Positions 53,201-58,267 of a stretch of 64,000 bases of DNA are shown here, one piece after another. The position numbers and the translations under genes are program-made. This stretch comes from Cladorhizidae sp. MBARI D1340-BT2 (Eukaryota > Porifera > Demospongiae > Poecilosclerida > Cladorhizidae), in the NCBI GenBank assembly GCA_028752905.1, contig JAQNBH010000015.1, forward strand, positions 31,703,529-31,767,528, in the 5' to 3' direction. Positions within the stretch are counted from its first letter, which is position 1. Each line of letters begins with the position of its first letter. Below the pieces are notes generated by a model. That model ran no database searches. It had not been told where the DNA came from and was given only the letters and a program-made list of their open reading frames with translations.

Positions 53201-56200
53201 AGAATAACCCTACACTTAACCCTGCCCTAGCTCCAGAATAACCCTACACTTTACCCTGCCCTAGCTCCAGAATAACCCTCGACTTAACCCTGCCCTAGCT
53301 CCAGAATAACCCTACACTTGCCCCTGCCACTAGCTCCAGAATAACCCTACACTTAACCCTGCCCTAGCTCCAGAATAACCCTACACTTGACCCTGCCCTA
53401 GCTCCAGAATAAACCTAGACTTAACCCTGCCCTAGCTCCAGAATAACCCCTGCCCTAGCTCCAGAATAACCCTACACTTGCCGCTGCCCTAGCTCCAGAA
53501 TAACCCTACACTTAACCCTGCCCTAGCTCCAGAATAACCCTACACTTTACCCTGCCCTAGCTCCAGAATAACCCTCGACTTAACCCTGCCCTAGCTCCAG
53601 AATAACCCTAGACTTAACCCTGCCCTAGCTCCAGAATAACTCTATACTTAACCCTGCCCTGCCCTAGCCCCAGAATAACCCTCGACTTAACCCTGCCCTA
53701 GCTCCAGAATTACCCTACACTTAACCCTGCCCTAGCTCCAGAATAACCCTACACTTGCCCCTGCCACTAGCTCCAGAATAACCCTACACTTAACCCTGCC
53801 CTAGCTCCAGAATAACCCTACACTTGACCCTGCCCTAGCTCCAGAATAAACCTAGACTTAACCCTGCCCTAGCTCCAGAATAACCCCTGCCCTAGCTCCA
53901 GAATAACCCTACACTTGCCGCTGCCCTAGCTCCAGAATAACCCTACACTTTACCCTGCCCTAGCTCCAGAATAACCCTCGACTTAACCCTGCCCTAGCTC
54001 CAGAATAACCCTAGACTTAACCCTGCCCTTGCTCCAGAATAACTCTATACTTAACCCTGCCCTGCCCTAGCTCCAGAATAACCCTCGACTTAACCCTGCC
54101 CTAGCTCCAGAATTACCCTACACTTAACCCTGCCCTAGCTCCAGCATAACACTAGACTTAACCCTGCCCTAGCTCCAGAATAACTCTATACTTAACCCTG
54201 CCCTGCCCTAGCTCCAGAATAACCGTACACTTAACCCTGCCCTAGCTCCAGAATAACCCTAGACTTAACCCTGCCCTAGCTCCAGAATAACCCTATCTTT
54301 AACCCAGCCCTGCCCTAGCTCCAGAATAACCTTCCACTTGAGCCCAAGAGCTAGTACAAACGTCCTTATTCCTGGCACTTGCCCTAGAATACCCCCACCT
54401 GCATCTCACCCTAGCCCCAGCCCTAGAATACCTACATCCTTAGTCCTGGCCCTAGGATGCCCCCCATCCTCATCCCTGGCACTAGCTCTAGAACAGGCCA
54501 AGCCCTAGAGACCCAAAATCCACAATGCAGTCCCTCACCCAGGAGCCCCGGGATGTCAATGCAAAAGGGGTGTGGCAGTACCGAACCTGTATGAATACCA
54601 TTTCCGTCACCTCAAAAAAATGGGGGGGGGGGGAAGGAAGGAAAAAAACCCGACAGAATTAAGCCATATTGTGATGATGCTGGAGTAGGAGGAGTTCTAC
54701 TGTCACCGAGTGCCATTGTTGTATTGTGAACCGACCTTTGCTCTTTCAAGGTGTGCTCATTGCCCTCAGAATACGATGCGCAGGCACTTAGAGTAAGAGG
54801 CCACTTACCCAAAGGTCTCTTACTGGAATGTGCAGTCAACTGAACACAACAAGAAACTCCTCCCCCTAAAAACGCTGGCACATTCAGTGTGATTATTCTT
54901 TCATTTTTTCATTTTACAAGGGAAATCTGCTTGCGTGTGCCCGCTCATCTTGTGTGGAATCTTGTCTAGCAGTTGCTTTTGATTCTCTCGCTCCGTGTCA
55001 AAGCCGAGAACGTGGCTAGCCCTACGCAAAAGAGACAAGGGGTTGTCCTTCATATTGATGTAAGCTCATGATCGGTGGTATTGTGAGGAATGGGAGTTTA
55101 GCTTGAGTAGCACTGGAATGCAACATTGGATTGTGAATTGTCCACGATTCTAAGAGGAGCGAGGACAAGCCGAAGACCTTCCCACACTTTAGCTCAGTTA
55201 TCCAAACATTTCAGTCATCTGAACACCCTGTGGCCCCAGCGTGTTTGGATAAGTGGCCTCCAATCAATCTCCTCCAGGATGATACCAGCGTGTTGGTGAC
55301 TGTCAAACTCTTTATCTCATTCTCTAAAAATAAACCATCCAATATATTCACATCTCCAAGCAAATAAGTTCGAAGTTTGTGATCAGGTCTTGTCGTTCAG
55401 TCACTCGGACCAGACCGAAGTGATTGGAACACAACACCCAACCACAAAGTATGCACCAGCAAACAGCCAGCAAGAGCATAATATAATCTCCATTAATGCT
55501 CGCAACTATTACCTCACTGGCACACTGTGGTCTAGCTCCGATGACCTTTCCCCTTCAGCAGAGAACCCCTTCAGCAGAGAAGGGTCTGGGAGGGGTCTGG
55601 GAGGCGTGAATTGCATGTTCTGTTCGGGAGTGAGGCCAACGTCTTCTCCATACCAAGGGGGGGGGGGGGGGGAGAAGACAACCAGACAACTCTGAATCTT
55701 TATCTTCAACTCCACGTGAAATAAAATCATGCAACGTCATGAAGGACGTTCTCCATACCAAGGGGGGGGGAGAGAAGACAACCAGACAACTCTGAATCTT
55801 TATCTTCAACTCCACGTGAAATAAAATCATGCAACGTCATGAAGGACGTTCTCCATACCAAGGGGGGGGGAGAGAAGACAACCAGACAACTCTGAATCTT
55901 TATCTTCAACTCCACGTGAAATAAAATCATGCAACGTCATGAAGGATGCACCCACCTTCGCTGACCACAATGATGGGCACTCGCTGATTAATCGTCGCCA
56001 CTCGAGTGACAATGATCACAACTTTGCCATCACAGCTCTCTCCCAGACCATCTTCCCTCCACACAACAGAGGTCAAGGTTTGGCTACACCAGACAGATCG
56101 ACACCATCATATGCCACATTAAAATGCGCTGCTACTCTCCTTGCTAAACTACATAAATTATCGTGCATACCACAGAGCGATATTGTCAAAGGTTAATACA

Positions 56201-57396
56201 TGCAGTCTTCAGTTAAAATTTAGATACATTTTTCCAGTATTAATGGTGAAGGGCTACCTTTTGAACGTGTCCAAACTGCAACTGAATGGCGACGGTGTTG
56301 AACAAGTCGTTTGTGATGCAGCTAGCGCTTCATGTCTCTTAAAAGTTCGTTTTAAACTTGCAAAGAGTGCTAACAACTACCTTATCCTCGATTATCCTCG
56401 AGGTCCACTATCCACGATCATGCCAGCATCTTCCCCAGGCACAAACGACGACGGACAATCGACAAACATTTCCTGCACAAAAATTCTTCTGCTAGTCATT
56501 GTCCTCATTGTCCCCGAAGTCGCCGAATAATTAACCCCTTTGAAAATACATCTCCATATGGATTGCCAAACTTACACTGATAACAAATGCACTTATGAAC
56601 GCAGCCGGCATTCTCAGCTTGTATCTGTTCGTCACCAGACAGCCTCCAACAATCGTGGCAGCATTGCTCGCAAACGTAAACTGGAAGGGGAAAAAAATAA
56701 GACAAAAGATCGACAGAATCGGTTACAGCAGCAAGGTGTGTGGATGCTTGCTATGGTGGAGTGTCAGACCTACTTTGAAGAACCACAAAACTGGGTCGGA
56801 CAATCTGAAGAAGCCAGGTGGATTGGCACTCAGGTATTGGGAAATGACATCGTAGCCCAAGAGGAAAAAGCCAAACGCACTGGCAAAGGCGTCCTGGTGT
56901 TTCTGCAGGAACAAAGAACAACATGTTCTTGTGCCAGCCACCTATCCCTCAGTGATGATGTTAACTGAGCACGATTTGCATACCAGAACAATGACATATC
57001 TCCTCTCCTTTGGGTTCCTGGCAAATGCAACCTCTAGCAGCATAAAACCTGCTTTCTAGAGGAAAAAACAAACAAACACCCAGTAAAACAGTCCTAATGC
57101 TATCTCCTTGGTAAAATCACCATAAAGAAGACTAGAATGGAGGCTATGAGGACCCAAGCCGCACTGGACTCTGCATAGCGGACATCAGGGTGAAGACTGT
57201 CTTCAGTGCATGGTTCCTGCATAAGCAACCAGAAAAGCTTTATAACTAGCTAGCTCGTAGCTTTAAAAAAATTGCAATAATTTGCTGCCTAGTTGAGCTA
57301 CTGCCTTACGTATTTGGCCGTGCATTTGGTGTAGTTGAAACAAGAATCGCTAACATTTCCTACCGCACCAGGAACAACAAACAGGAGAGACGACAT
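16672..57396 (-). CDS. AMT: Ammonium transporter (Amt/MEP/AMT family), complete, 16 exons
   Basis: Membrane protein of the Amt family, which passes ammonium/ammonia across membranes. The start codon is at 57396 and the TAG ends at 16672. Sixteen GT-AG exons sum to 1959 nt (652 residues) with all phases consistent. Family marks are AWVLIASILVFFMKAGFMLLE (TM1), FTFASNAATIVGG (TM3), LDFAGGGAVHLIGG (TM5, residues 219-232), NGVLSSLVSITAGCAFVDYW (TM8), and PVHGMCGLWSVIATGLF (TM10, first pore-lining residue H422). The twin pore histidines are H228 and H422, with D220 conserved. About 11 TM segments are expected with the N terminus outside; N14 and N21 are glycosylation sequons. The odd points are a 44-residue Cys-rich TM4-TM5 loop, no GWFGFN signature in TM6, and a C-terminal tail of about 145 residues. 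The usual family length is 400-500. Amt membership is secure; transport activity is not shown. Confidence 0.92.
17238..17451 (-). CDS. AMT: AMT exon 15 (residues 508-579), cytosolic tail
   Basis: 214 nt; acceptor GTCATTCCTAG and donor GTATAT. The acceptor 18 bases downstream (CTCCTCAG) would break the phase, so the first was chosen. The split codon gives Arg, producing LNRVLFLTPQKADG in place of the family's LRVS.E.E. The rest (TTPEEDFGYIEVLDES and on) is acidic tail with no family match. Confidence 0.82.
17500..18955. repeat. 35-bp minisatellite in AMT intron 14
   Basis: The unit holds TGTCCTGTTATAAACCATGC then AACACAAGCTATCTG; a 37-bp variant has GCTTGTCTG. About 40 copies. Open frames in it are repeat artefacts. 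At 19240-19430 there is a further loose repeat of GGTTAAACATAATGGG. Confidence 0.95.
19517..19650 (-). CDS. AMT: AMT exon 14 (residues 464-508), TM11
   Basis: 134 nt; acceptor TTCACAAACAG, donor GTGGGC. It encodes SYWERLLAQVLGTLMMISI then GLVGSFITYFILYVIPIKPF, matching TM11 (Q.LG....W..V.SF...Y.L...). Confidence 0.92.
19777..20832. repeat. 16-bp CA-rich minisatellite in AMT intron 13
   Basis: Units of the type CACACCACATACACAAAA with CGCATACA variants. Strong strand asymmetry (no G except in CG variants) leaves several frames open over 1.1 kb, reading as false Cys/Val proteins on one strand and Thr/His proteins on the other. The array resumes briefly after the MITE (21311-21330). Confidence 0.95.
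20839..21307. mobile_element. Harbinger-like MITE, copy 1 (469 bp)
   Basis: Perfect 18-bp terminal inverted repeats, AGGCTGGTTCACAATACC and its complement, flanked on both sides by TAA, the 3-bp target duplication typical of PIF/Harbinger. It has no transposase. It sits inside the CA-rich array. The superfamily is inferred from the target duplication only. Confidence 0.8.
21337..21451 (-). CDS. AMT: AMT exon 13 (residues 425-463), TM10 end and loop
   Basis: 115 nt; acceptor CCCTTCCTTGCAG, donor GTATTA. Joined to exon 12 it gives VHGMC-GLWSVIATGLF, the family's VHGVCGIWGVLAVGLF. A loop rich in Cys and His follows (CDHVSQCNLHAAF, CYCHL). A Harbinger-like MITE ends 30 bp beyond the donor. Confidence 0.9.
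21480..22540. other. AMT intron 12, 3' end, nothing recognised
   Basis: Unique-looking intron sequence directly upstream (in transcription) of exon 13. No exon, RNA gene or transposon protein could be supported. Confidence 0.4.
22540..23170. mobile_element. Long-hairpin foldback element, copy A
   Basis: Two arms of about 280 bp in inverted orientation. The left carries GTGGTTACGACC, ATATAGCTCAAAAGATAG and GTGGCTAGAGGAAGCTCT; the right carries their complements in reverse order. Ends are G-rich on the left and C-rich on the right. The arms are clearly more diverged than in copies D and E. Confidence 0.8.
23666..23881. repeat. 16-bp minisatellite
   Basis: The unit is CTTCCAGTGCCAGAAG with CAGTGT variants, about 13 copies, including two copies with a TTC insertion. 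The frames across it (QKLPVPEASSAR) are artefacts. Confidence 0.95.
23884..24330 (-). pseudogene. Possible transposon-protein fragment
   Basis: On the - strand, two open stretches contain GFQDVIGNDDTGKLVGFHKL followed by FLEADEMVINAF. This resembles a GxHxFTGCDTxGxFxGKGK...ADE..I.AF pattern that I associate with uncharacterised animal transposon-derived proteins. No family name can be given, and the match is by memory of pattern only. It may belong with the hAT remnant 1.3 kb away or be separate. Confidence 0.35.
25625..26400 (-). pseudogene. hAT transposase remnant (C-terminal dimerisation domain)
   Basis: - strand reading gives LLLLPVGTAAVQRSFSRMK, then after a one-base frameshift RLRNRLNDANLTRRAIAG and PELSSVSFDEVLKGKK. 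This is the typical hAT C-terminal dimerisation block (P.GTA..ERSFS.MK..K.RLR.......L). Upstream pieces at 26207-26389 (SILKELEQLREGK and on) fit the same protein. Stops and frameshifts show it is dead. It lies in AMT intron 12. Confidence 0.75.
26748..27040. repeat. 29-bp minisatellite
   Basis: About ten almost identical copies of a unit containing AAGAGGATGGTGCTTGTGTG followed by CTTGTCATT. Very homogeneous, suggesting a recent expansion. Confidence 0.95.
27060..27147. repeat. 22-bp minisatellite, left part
   Basis: Copies of AACAGGTGTGAGGTCT-type units, cut off at 27147 by the Tc1-like element and continuing on its far side. Confidence 0.85.
27148..29685 (-). mobile_element. Tc1/mariner-like transposon, 2538 bp, degenerate
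   Basis: The ends CAGTACAAGCCAAAAAAACA (left) and its imperfect complement (right) are inverted over about 35 bp and flanked by TA on both sides. The - strand holds transposase pieces. At about 29400-29220 is AAIVCILKEGMTATRQS then EEKMQEDDEKTV. At 28677-28426 is HVWAGIMRAPLFVQILHQ then HRFMQDTNPKHTSRLAKELF, the DDE-domain part of Tc1 proteins. Frames are broken, so it is non-autonomous. An 86-bp triplicate lies inside it (27463-27717). It split a 22-bp minisatellite. Confidence 0.88.
27463..27717. repeat. 86-bp tandem triplicate inside the Tc1-like element
   Basis: Three near-identical copies starting AATACTAGGTAGAACTCCAA, the first slightly more diverged. Confidence 0.9.
29686..29960. repeat. 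22-bp minisatellite, right part
   Basis: Units GGTCTGAGGTCAACAGGTGT, about 12 copies with indels; the same family as 27060-27147, separated by the Tc1-like insertion. Confidence 0.9.
29961..30598. other. AMT intron 12, nothing recognised
   Basis: Unique-looking sequence with a C-run and CA tract near 30528-30553. No supported coding or RNA feature. Confidence 0.4.
30600..31430. repeat. 38-bp minisatellite in AMT intron 12
   Basis: The unit holds GCACCCAGTAGCTGTGCTCA then ACATGAAACAGGGCCTAG, about 21 copies. Shorter units lacking CTC or CC occur near its end. Confidence 0.95.
31537..31675. repeat. Tandem duplication, about 75 bp, two copies
   Basis: AGAGTAGGACTAGAGGCAGA followed by CTCTCTGGCAAACTGCTTGC appears twice in direct orientation. 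Confidence 0.8.
31914..31992. repeat. 12-bp repeat (CTAGCCCTAGAC)n
   Basis: Six clean copies 130 bp 3' (in transcript terms upstream) of exon 12's donor side; simple tandem repeat. Confidence 0.9.
32125..32218 (-). CDS. AMT: AMT exon 12 (residues 394-425), TM9 and second pore His
   Basis: 94 nt; acceptor GTTGCACAG directly after a (TTG/CTG)n tract, donor GTAAGG. It encodes LFGVLFYHLGCYLEYKFG, then KDTARVVPVHGM, matching LKIDDPLDAVPVHG. H422 aligns with AmtB H318. Of the usual DD pair only one Asp is present. Confidence 0.92.
32221..32254. repeat. CAA/CAG trinucleotide repeat at exon 12 acceptor
   Basis: On the transcript strand this is (TTG/CTG)n ending directly in the acceptor GCACAG of AMT exon 12, so it takes the place of the polypyrimidine tract. 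Confidence 0.9.
32300..32560. mobile_element. Single arm of the long-hairpin element, copy B
   Basis: Shares TAGATTCTGCACACTTCACT, ATAGATCTCTCTGTGTGCTC and GTGGCTAGAAGAAGCCCT with the arms of copies A, C, D and E. No second arm is found, so it has lost half or recombined. Confidence 0.75.
32850..33845. repeat. 23-bp minisatellite in AMT intron 11
   Basis: The unit is GATGAAGACCAAAGTATTTC plus AGT, with short variants lacking GTGATGA. A block of about 240 bp containing the rare GACCTCAGTGATGAAGACC recurs three times, so higher-order duplication took place. Confidence 0.92.
33900..35230. other. AMT intron 11, no gene supported
   Basis: A sequence at about 34075 (CAGTAGAGGTCAAAAAAACA) resembles the Tc1-like terminal repeat at 27148, but no matching right end was found. 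An open frame at 34754-34948 (-) is not required by the AMT reading frame. Nothing else is recognised. Confidence 0.35.
35262..35490. repeat. Imperfect inverted repeat (foldback)
   Basis: Left GAGTGTCAGTCCCAGCGATG through GAAGCACTTT pairs imperfectly with right AAAGTGCTTCAGGTAGGAGA through GGGACTGACGCTC. In the middle GCACCTCTAGCTTGCTATA pairs with TATAGCAAGAAAGAGGTGC. It could be a MITE remnant. Confidence 0.6.
35806..38640. repeat. 68-bp minisatellite in AMT intron 11, about 42 copies
   Basis: The unit holds CCATAGAGCTATTGTCAACC then TATTCCAACCTGCC and CAGTGTGGTGTTGGTCCAGT. Subtypes (ATAGGG vs ATAGAG, CATACTTC vs CCTATTCC, GATG vs GGTG) alternate as dimers and then longer blocks. It ends about 90 bp from exon 11's donor. 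Confidence 0.95.
38728..38848 (-). CDS. AMT: AMT exon 11 (residues 354-394), TM8
   Basis: 121 nt; acceptor CTCTTGCTAG, donor GTGAGTG. It encodes NGVLSSLVSITAGCAFVDYW followed by AAIIIG, a near-textbook match to Amt TM8 (NG.LAGLVAITAGCA.V.PW.A..IG). Confidence 0.93.
38900..39000. repeat. Short tandem repeat ACACCCAGTTCA
   Basis: Five to six loose copies in AMT intron 10. Confidence 0.75.
39647..39788 (-). CDS. AMT: AMT exon 10 (residues 306-353), TM7
   Basis: 142 nt; acceptor GGTTGTTAG, donor GTGAGTG. It encodes AAGFKLVPGYINSASAFYG then IAGVIACNMILAGAAGGTMA. The latter is the family's AVNTTLAAAAGG region of TM7. Confidence 0.9.
39985..40370. repeat. 23-bp minisatellite with TTAGGG
   Basis: The unit is TAGCTAGGGTTAGGGCCAGG plus CAT, about 16 copies, some shortened. 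It contains TTAGGG once per unit but is not a telomere array. Confidence 0.92.
40638..41071. mobile_element. Harbinger-like MITE, copy 2 (434 bp)
   Basis: Same family as 20839-21307: ends AGGCTGCTTCACAAC and CCAGCCT, flanked by TAA on both sides, shared interior (CCAGCCAATCAGATTGCTTC). The ends and interior differ more between arms than in copy 1, so it is probably older. Confidence 0.8.
41095..41335. repeat. About 55-bp tandem repeat, four copies
   Basis: ACCAAGAATGCTATGGCAAC followed by CACTGCCCCACCCCTAG recurs four times in AMT intron 9. Confidence 0.88.
41618..43690. repeat. 26-bp minisatellite in AMT intron 9, about 80 copies
   Basis: The unit is TAGCCCTAGCCTTAGCTCTC plus ATAGCC, with variants CACAGCAC, GATAGCC and CTAACC. 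Runs of the same rare variants recur at about 41.9 and 42.7 kb, showing block duplications of roughly 800 bp. Confidence 0.95.
44108..44848. mobile_element. Long-hairpin foldback element, copy C
   Basis: Inverted arms of about 320 bp: left TGCGGTTACCACTTTATAAC to GTGGCTAGAGGAAGCCCT, right the reverse. The loop is near 44480-44505 (TTCGTTAATAATCCATAAAACG). C-rich tracts mark both ends. Confidence 0.88.
44963..45073 (-). CDS. AMT: AMT exon 9 (residues 269-306), TM6
   Basis: 111 nt with acceptor TTGTTACAG. It encodes GFWDWMYPVHGGEETV and then AALGVTILWFCWLVTFEM, matching Amt TM6 (LGT.ILWFGWYGFN) up to the tryptophan and then departing. The donor is ambiguous: GTGTGT (end 44963) keeps phase with exon 10, while GTATGT four bases on would shift it. 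Confidence 0.82.
45310..46090. repeat. 34-44-bp minisatellite in AMT intron 8
   Basis: The unit holds CAGAGGGGAACAACAGAGGA then GAGGTGAGGAGA and a variable spacer (TGGACACACAGG, TAGACACACAGG, TAAGAGACACAGG or CACAGG). A run of 10 units appears twice in the same order of spacers. Purine-rich on the + strand, so frames on the - strand stay open falsely. Confidence 0.95.
46154..46197 (-). CDS. AMT: AMT exon 8 (residues 255-269), loop
   Basis: 44 nt; acceptor GTATTGGCAG, donor GTATGT. It encodes GLNTTAEQQEEMEP plus a split codon. Short, hydrophilic and not conserved in the family; support comes from splice sites and from phase 2 matching exon 9. This is the least certain exon. Confidence 0.6.
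46280..46530. repeat. 11-bp repeat (CTGAACCCTAT)n in AMT intron 7
   Basis: About 20 degenerate copies of CTATCTGAACCCTAT / CTGTGAACC. Confidence 0.85.
46950..47020 (-). CDS. AMT: AMT exon 7 (residues 231-254)
   Basis: 71 nt, entered in phase 1; acceptor GTTCTCTCCAG, donor GTGAGTG. It encodes GGMAGLVVCLFAKFQEW, the second half of TM5, then a basic cytosolic loop. Three upstream copies of the acceptor are described separately. Confidence 0.88.
47012..47240. repeat. 67-69-bp tandem duplication of the exon 7 splice acceptor
   Basis: CCATGCCCCCTGGAG starts at 47012 (true exon edge), 47081, 47150 and 47217. On the - strand each copy reads CTCCAG or CCCCAG followed by GGGGCATGG. The spacer CAGCAGTTACATAGGTCAGC is shared. 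Confidence 0.92.
47300..48240. other. AMT intron 6, no feature recognised
   Basis: Unique-looking intron sequence. No supported exon, RNA gene or element. Confidence 0.4.
48243..49222. repeat. 56-bp minisatellite in AMT intron 6
   Basis: The unit holds AGATATGAGGTGCATAGATA then GGCAGATGCATGTAGCAC and TTGGAATACGTCTTCTAG, about 18 copies. It stops 7-8 bases from the donor GTAGGT of exon 6. Confidence 0.95.
49230..49431 (-). CDS. AMT: AMT exon 6 (residues 164-231), TM4, Cys-rich loop, TM5
   Basis: 202 nt; the acceptor ATTATTACAG lies at the end of a trinucleotide repeat and the donor is GTAGGT. It opens GILHPVVARLIWSD (end of TM4; W175 aligns with AmtB W148) and closes YVLDFAGGGAVHLI with D220 and first twin-His H228. 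Between them is a loop with C179, C188, C201, C205 and sequons at N198 and N206. Confidence 0.92.
49432..49616. repeat. Trinucleotide repeat (AGT/AAT)n at exon 6 acceptor
   Basis: On the transcript strand it is (ACT/ATT)n running straight into the acceptor ATTATTACAG of AMT exon 6. Four different open frames through it read poly-Leu, poly-Ser/Asn or poly-Ile and are artefacts. Confidence 0.92.
49627..50039 (+). mobile_element. Possible solo LTR of a Gypsy-like retrotransposon
   Basis: 413 bp starting TG and ending CA, with a TATTTAAA box at about 49863, followed two bases on by TGGTGGCAGCAGTG, the kind of primer-binding site seen in Ty3/Gypsy elements. No internal coding region or second LTR follows; a trinucleotide array starts at 50080. 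The boundaries are inferred. Confidence 0.35.
50080..50250. repeat. Compound trinucleotide repeat
   Basis: (TAC)n, (AAT)n, (AGTACTAAT)n and (AACAGC)n in sequence. Confidence 0.92.
50960..51400. repeat. 34-bp minisatellite in AMT intron 5, left part
   Basis: The unit holds CTCCAGAATAACCCTACACT then TAACCCTGCCCTAG. It is interrupted by two hairpin elements and resumes at 52940. Confidence 0.93.
51402..52158. mobile_element. Long-hairpin foldback element, copy D
   Basis: Arms of about 340 bp, nearly identical in inverted order: GGGGGGACATCTTCACTTTA, AACCTGTGGTTACAACTTTA, then CTCAAAAGATAGGTCTCTCT and so on to a loop near 51772-51790 (GCGTTGTAAAAGCAACACC). One arm carries small indels absent from the other. 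Confidence 0.92.
52163..52938. mobile_element. Long-hairpin foldback element, copy E
   Basis: Abuts copy D through CCCCCC-TTAA-GGGGGG. Arms of about 370 bp are almost perfect complements, with the loop near 52545-52560 (GACAAGGCGTCGCC). The most intact member of the family here. Confidence 0.93.
52940..54345. repeat. 34-bp minisatellite in AMT intron 5, right part
   Basis: Same unit as 50960-51400, about 41 copies. A block of about 10 units with rare variants (CCGCTGCCCTAG, CCACTAGCTCC) is repeated, so higher-order duplication is present. Confidence 0.93.
54360..55640. other. AMT intron 5, unassigned
   Basis: Contains a G-run at 54622-54632, and a segment at 55190-55260 (CAGTTATCCAAACATTTCAG and GTGTTTGGATAAGTGGCC) that looks like one end of a pogo/Tigger-type transposon by its inverted GTTTGGATAA motif. 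No exon could be supported. Confidence 0.35.
55640..55945. repeat. 100-bp tandem triplicate with G-runs
   Basis: Three copies of CTCCATACCAAGGGGGGGGG then GAGAAGACAACCAGACAACT to CAACGTCATGAAGGA. The copies are identical except for G-run length, so the expansion is recent. Confidence 0.95.
56576..56680 (-). CDS. AMT: AMT exon 5 (residues 129-163)
   Basis: 35 codons; acceptor CCCTTCCAG, donor GTAAGT. FTFASNAATIVGG matches TM3; F131 aligns with the outer phenylalanine gate (F107 of E. coli AmtB). The usual SGA.AER that follows is replaced by GGCLVTNRYKLR. Confidence 0.9.
56774..56902 (-). CDS. AMT: AMT exon 4 (residues 86-128)
   Basis: 43 codons; acceptor GTTCCTGCAG, donor GTAGGT. It holds TM2 (FASAFGFFLLGYDVIS), an outside loop, and the WFFK that leads into TM3. 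Confidence 0.88.
56984..57055 (-). CDS. AMT: AMT exon 3 (residues 62-85)
   Basis: 24 codons; acceptor TTTTTTCCTCTAG, donor GTATGC. It encodes KAGFMLLEVAFARNPKERR, matching the Amt motif AGFALLE.G.VR.KN at the end of TM1. Confidence 0.92.
57121..57216 (-). CDS. AMT: AMT exon 2 (residues 30-61)
   Basis: 32 codons between acceptor TATGCAG and donor GTGATT. It ends SSAAWVLIASILVFFM, the first part of TM1 (family form: AWVL..ALV.LM). Confidence 0.9.
57310..57396 (-). CDS. AMT: AMT exon 1 (residues 1-29)
   Basis: Begins with ATG, 29 codons, donor GTAAGG. It encodes the extracellular N terminus with sequons NVS and NYT and two cysteines. This ATG was chosen because it is the only one that joins in phase to exon 2; no signal peptide is needed in this family if TM1 acts as the anchor. 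Confidence 0.8.
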
Positions 57397-58240
57397 CTTC
57401 TAGGTGTGCGGTCCGGAATAATCAACCAAGGGATATCCCCTGGGGATCTGAAGTTTATCTTCGTTCTTTCACGTGGAAGCTCTTCGTTTCTGAGGGCCGC
57501 ACATGCGCCAAATGTGCTTGCCCCACCCCACCCCAAAATGCTTTAAAATAAACACGCTCGTGAGGGGGGAGCAGCTACTAAATGTTTTCGCTGCAAATAA
57601 GTGATTAGATTGGTCTTAGAAGCTAGCTACCGTGACAATAGTTGAGCACAAACCACAGGTATTTATGGCGAGTATAGCGACTCTCACAGGAAAGTTGGCC
57701 TGCATCCCCCCCCCCCCATTTCGTGTTTATTAATTAAACGGCAGCTGATATTATTCCCGTTATTATTGCTTTCAGAACATGAACCTTTCAGAACAGTTCT
57801 GAAAAGCATAGAAGTTATTGATATATATTAAATAGTTCTGTCTGCTAGCATTAAGGAGGTGGTATATACCATAATTATATTTGCTGGGGGGGGGGGGGGG
57901 GGGGGAGGGGGAGTTTTTTGATAATAATGTATACCTACACACATCAAATCTGGGAGCATTTGGAAACTCCATTCTGAAGATCGAGCGAGTTTTATCTCTG
58001 CACCTCACCTGCACCTCACCTGCATCTAGCTAAATATTTCCACAGGATTACCTTCGAAGAACTACGGTAAGTTAGTATCTCCTGAACCGCTGGGCTATCA
58101 AGAAGCTGTAAAAGCCAAAAGAAAGTCCACAGCTTTCTGCCTAATTGCGCAGTTCAGGGCATGATCATAAAATTACTGCGCCTGCTGAGATGGCATTTAG
58201 TTTTTATGGCTGACAAAGTTCAAGCAGACCTCGCTCAGTC
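57397..58240. other. AMT upstream region
   Basis: This holds the likely 5' UTR and promoter of the - strand transporter. No TATA box is evident close to the start codon. A G-run of about 20 lies at 57886-57905 and a C-run at 57708-57717. The next recognisable feature is the + strand transposase remnant, so any promoter should lie in these 0.8 kb. Confidence 0.45.
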
Positions 58241-58267
58241 TACAAGCGTAAGTGGTCCAAGCTCTTC

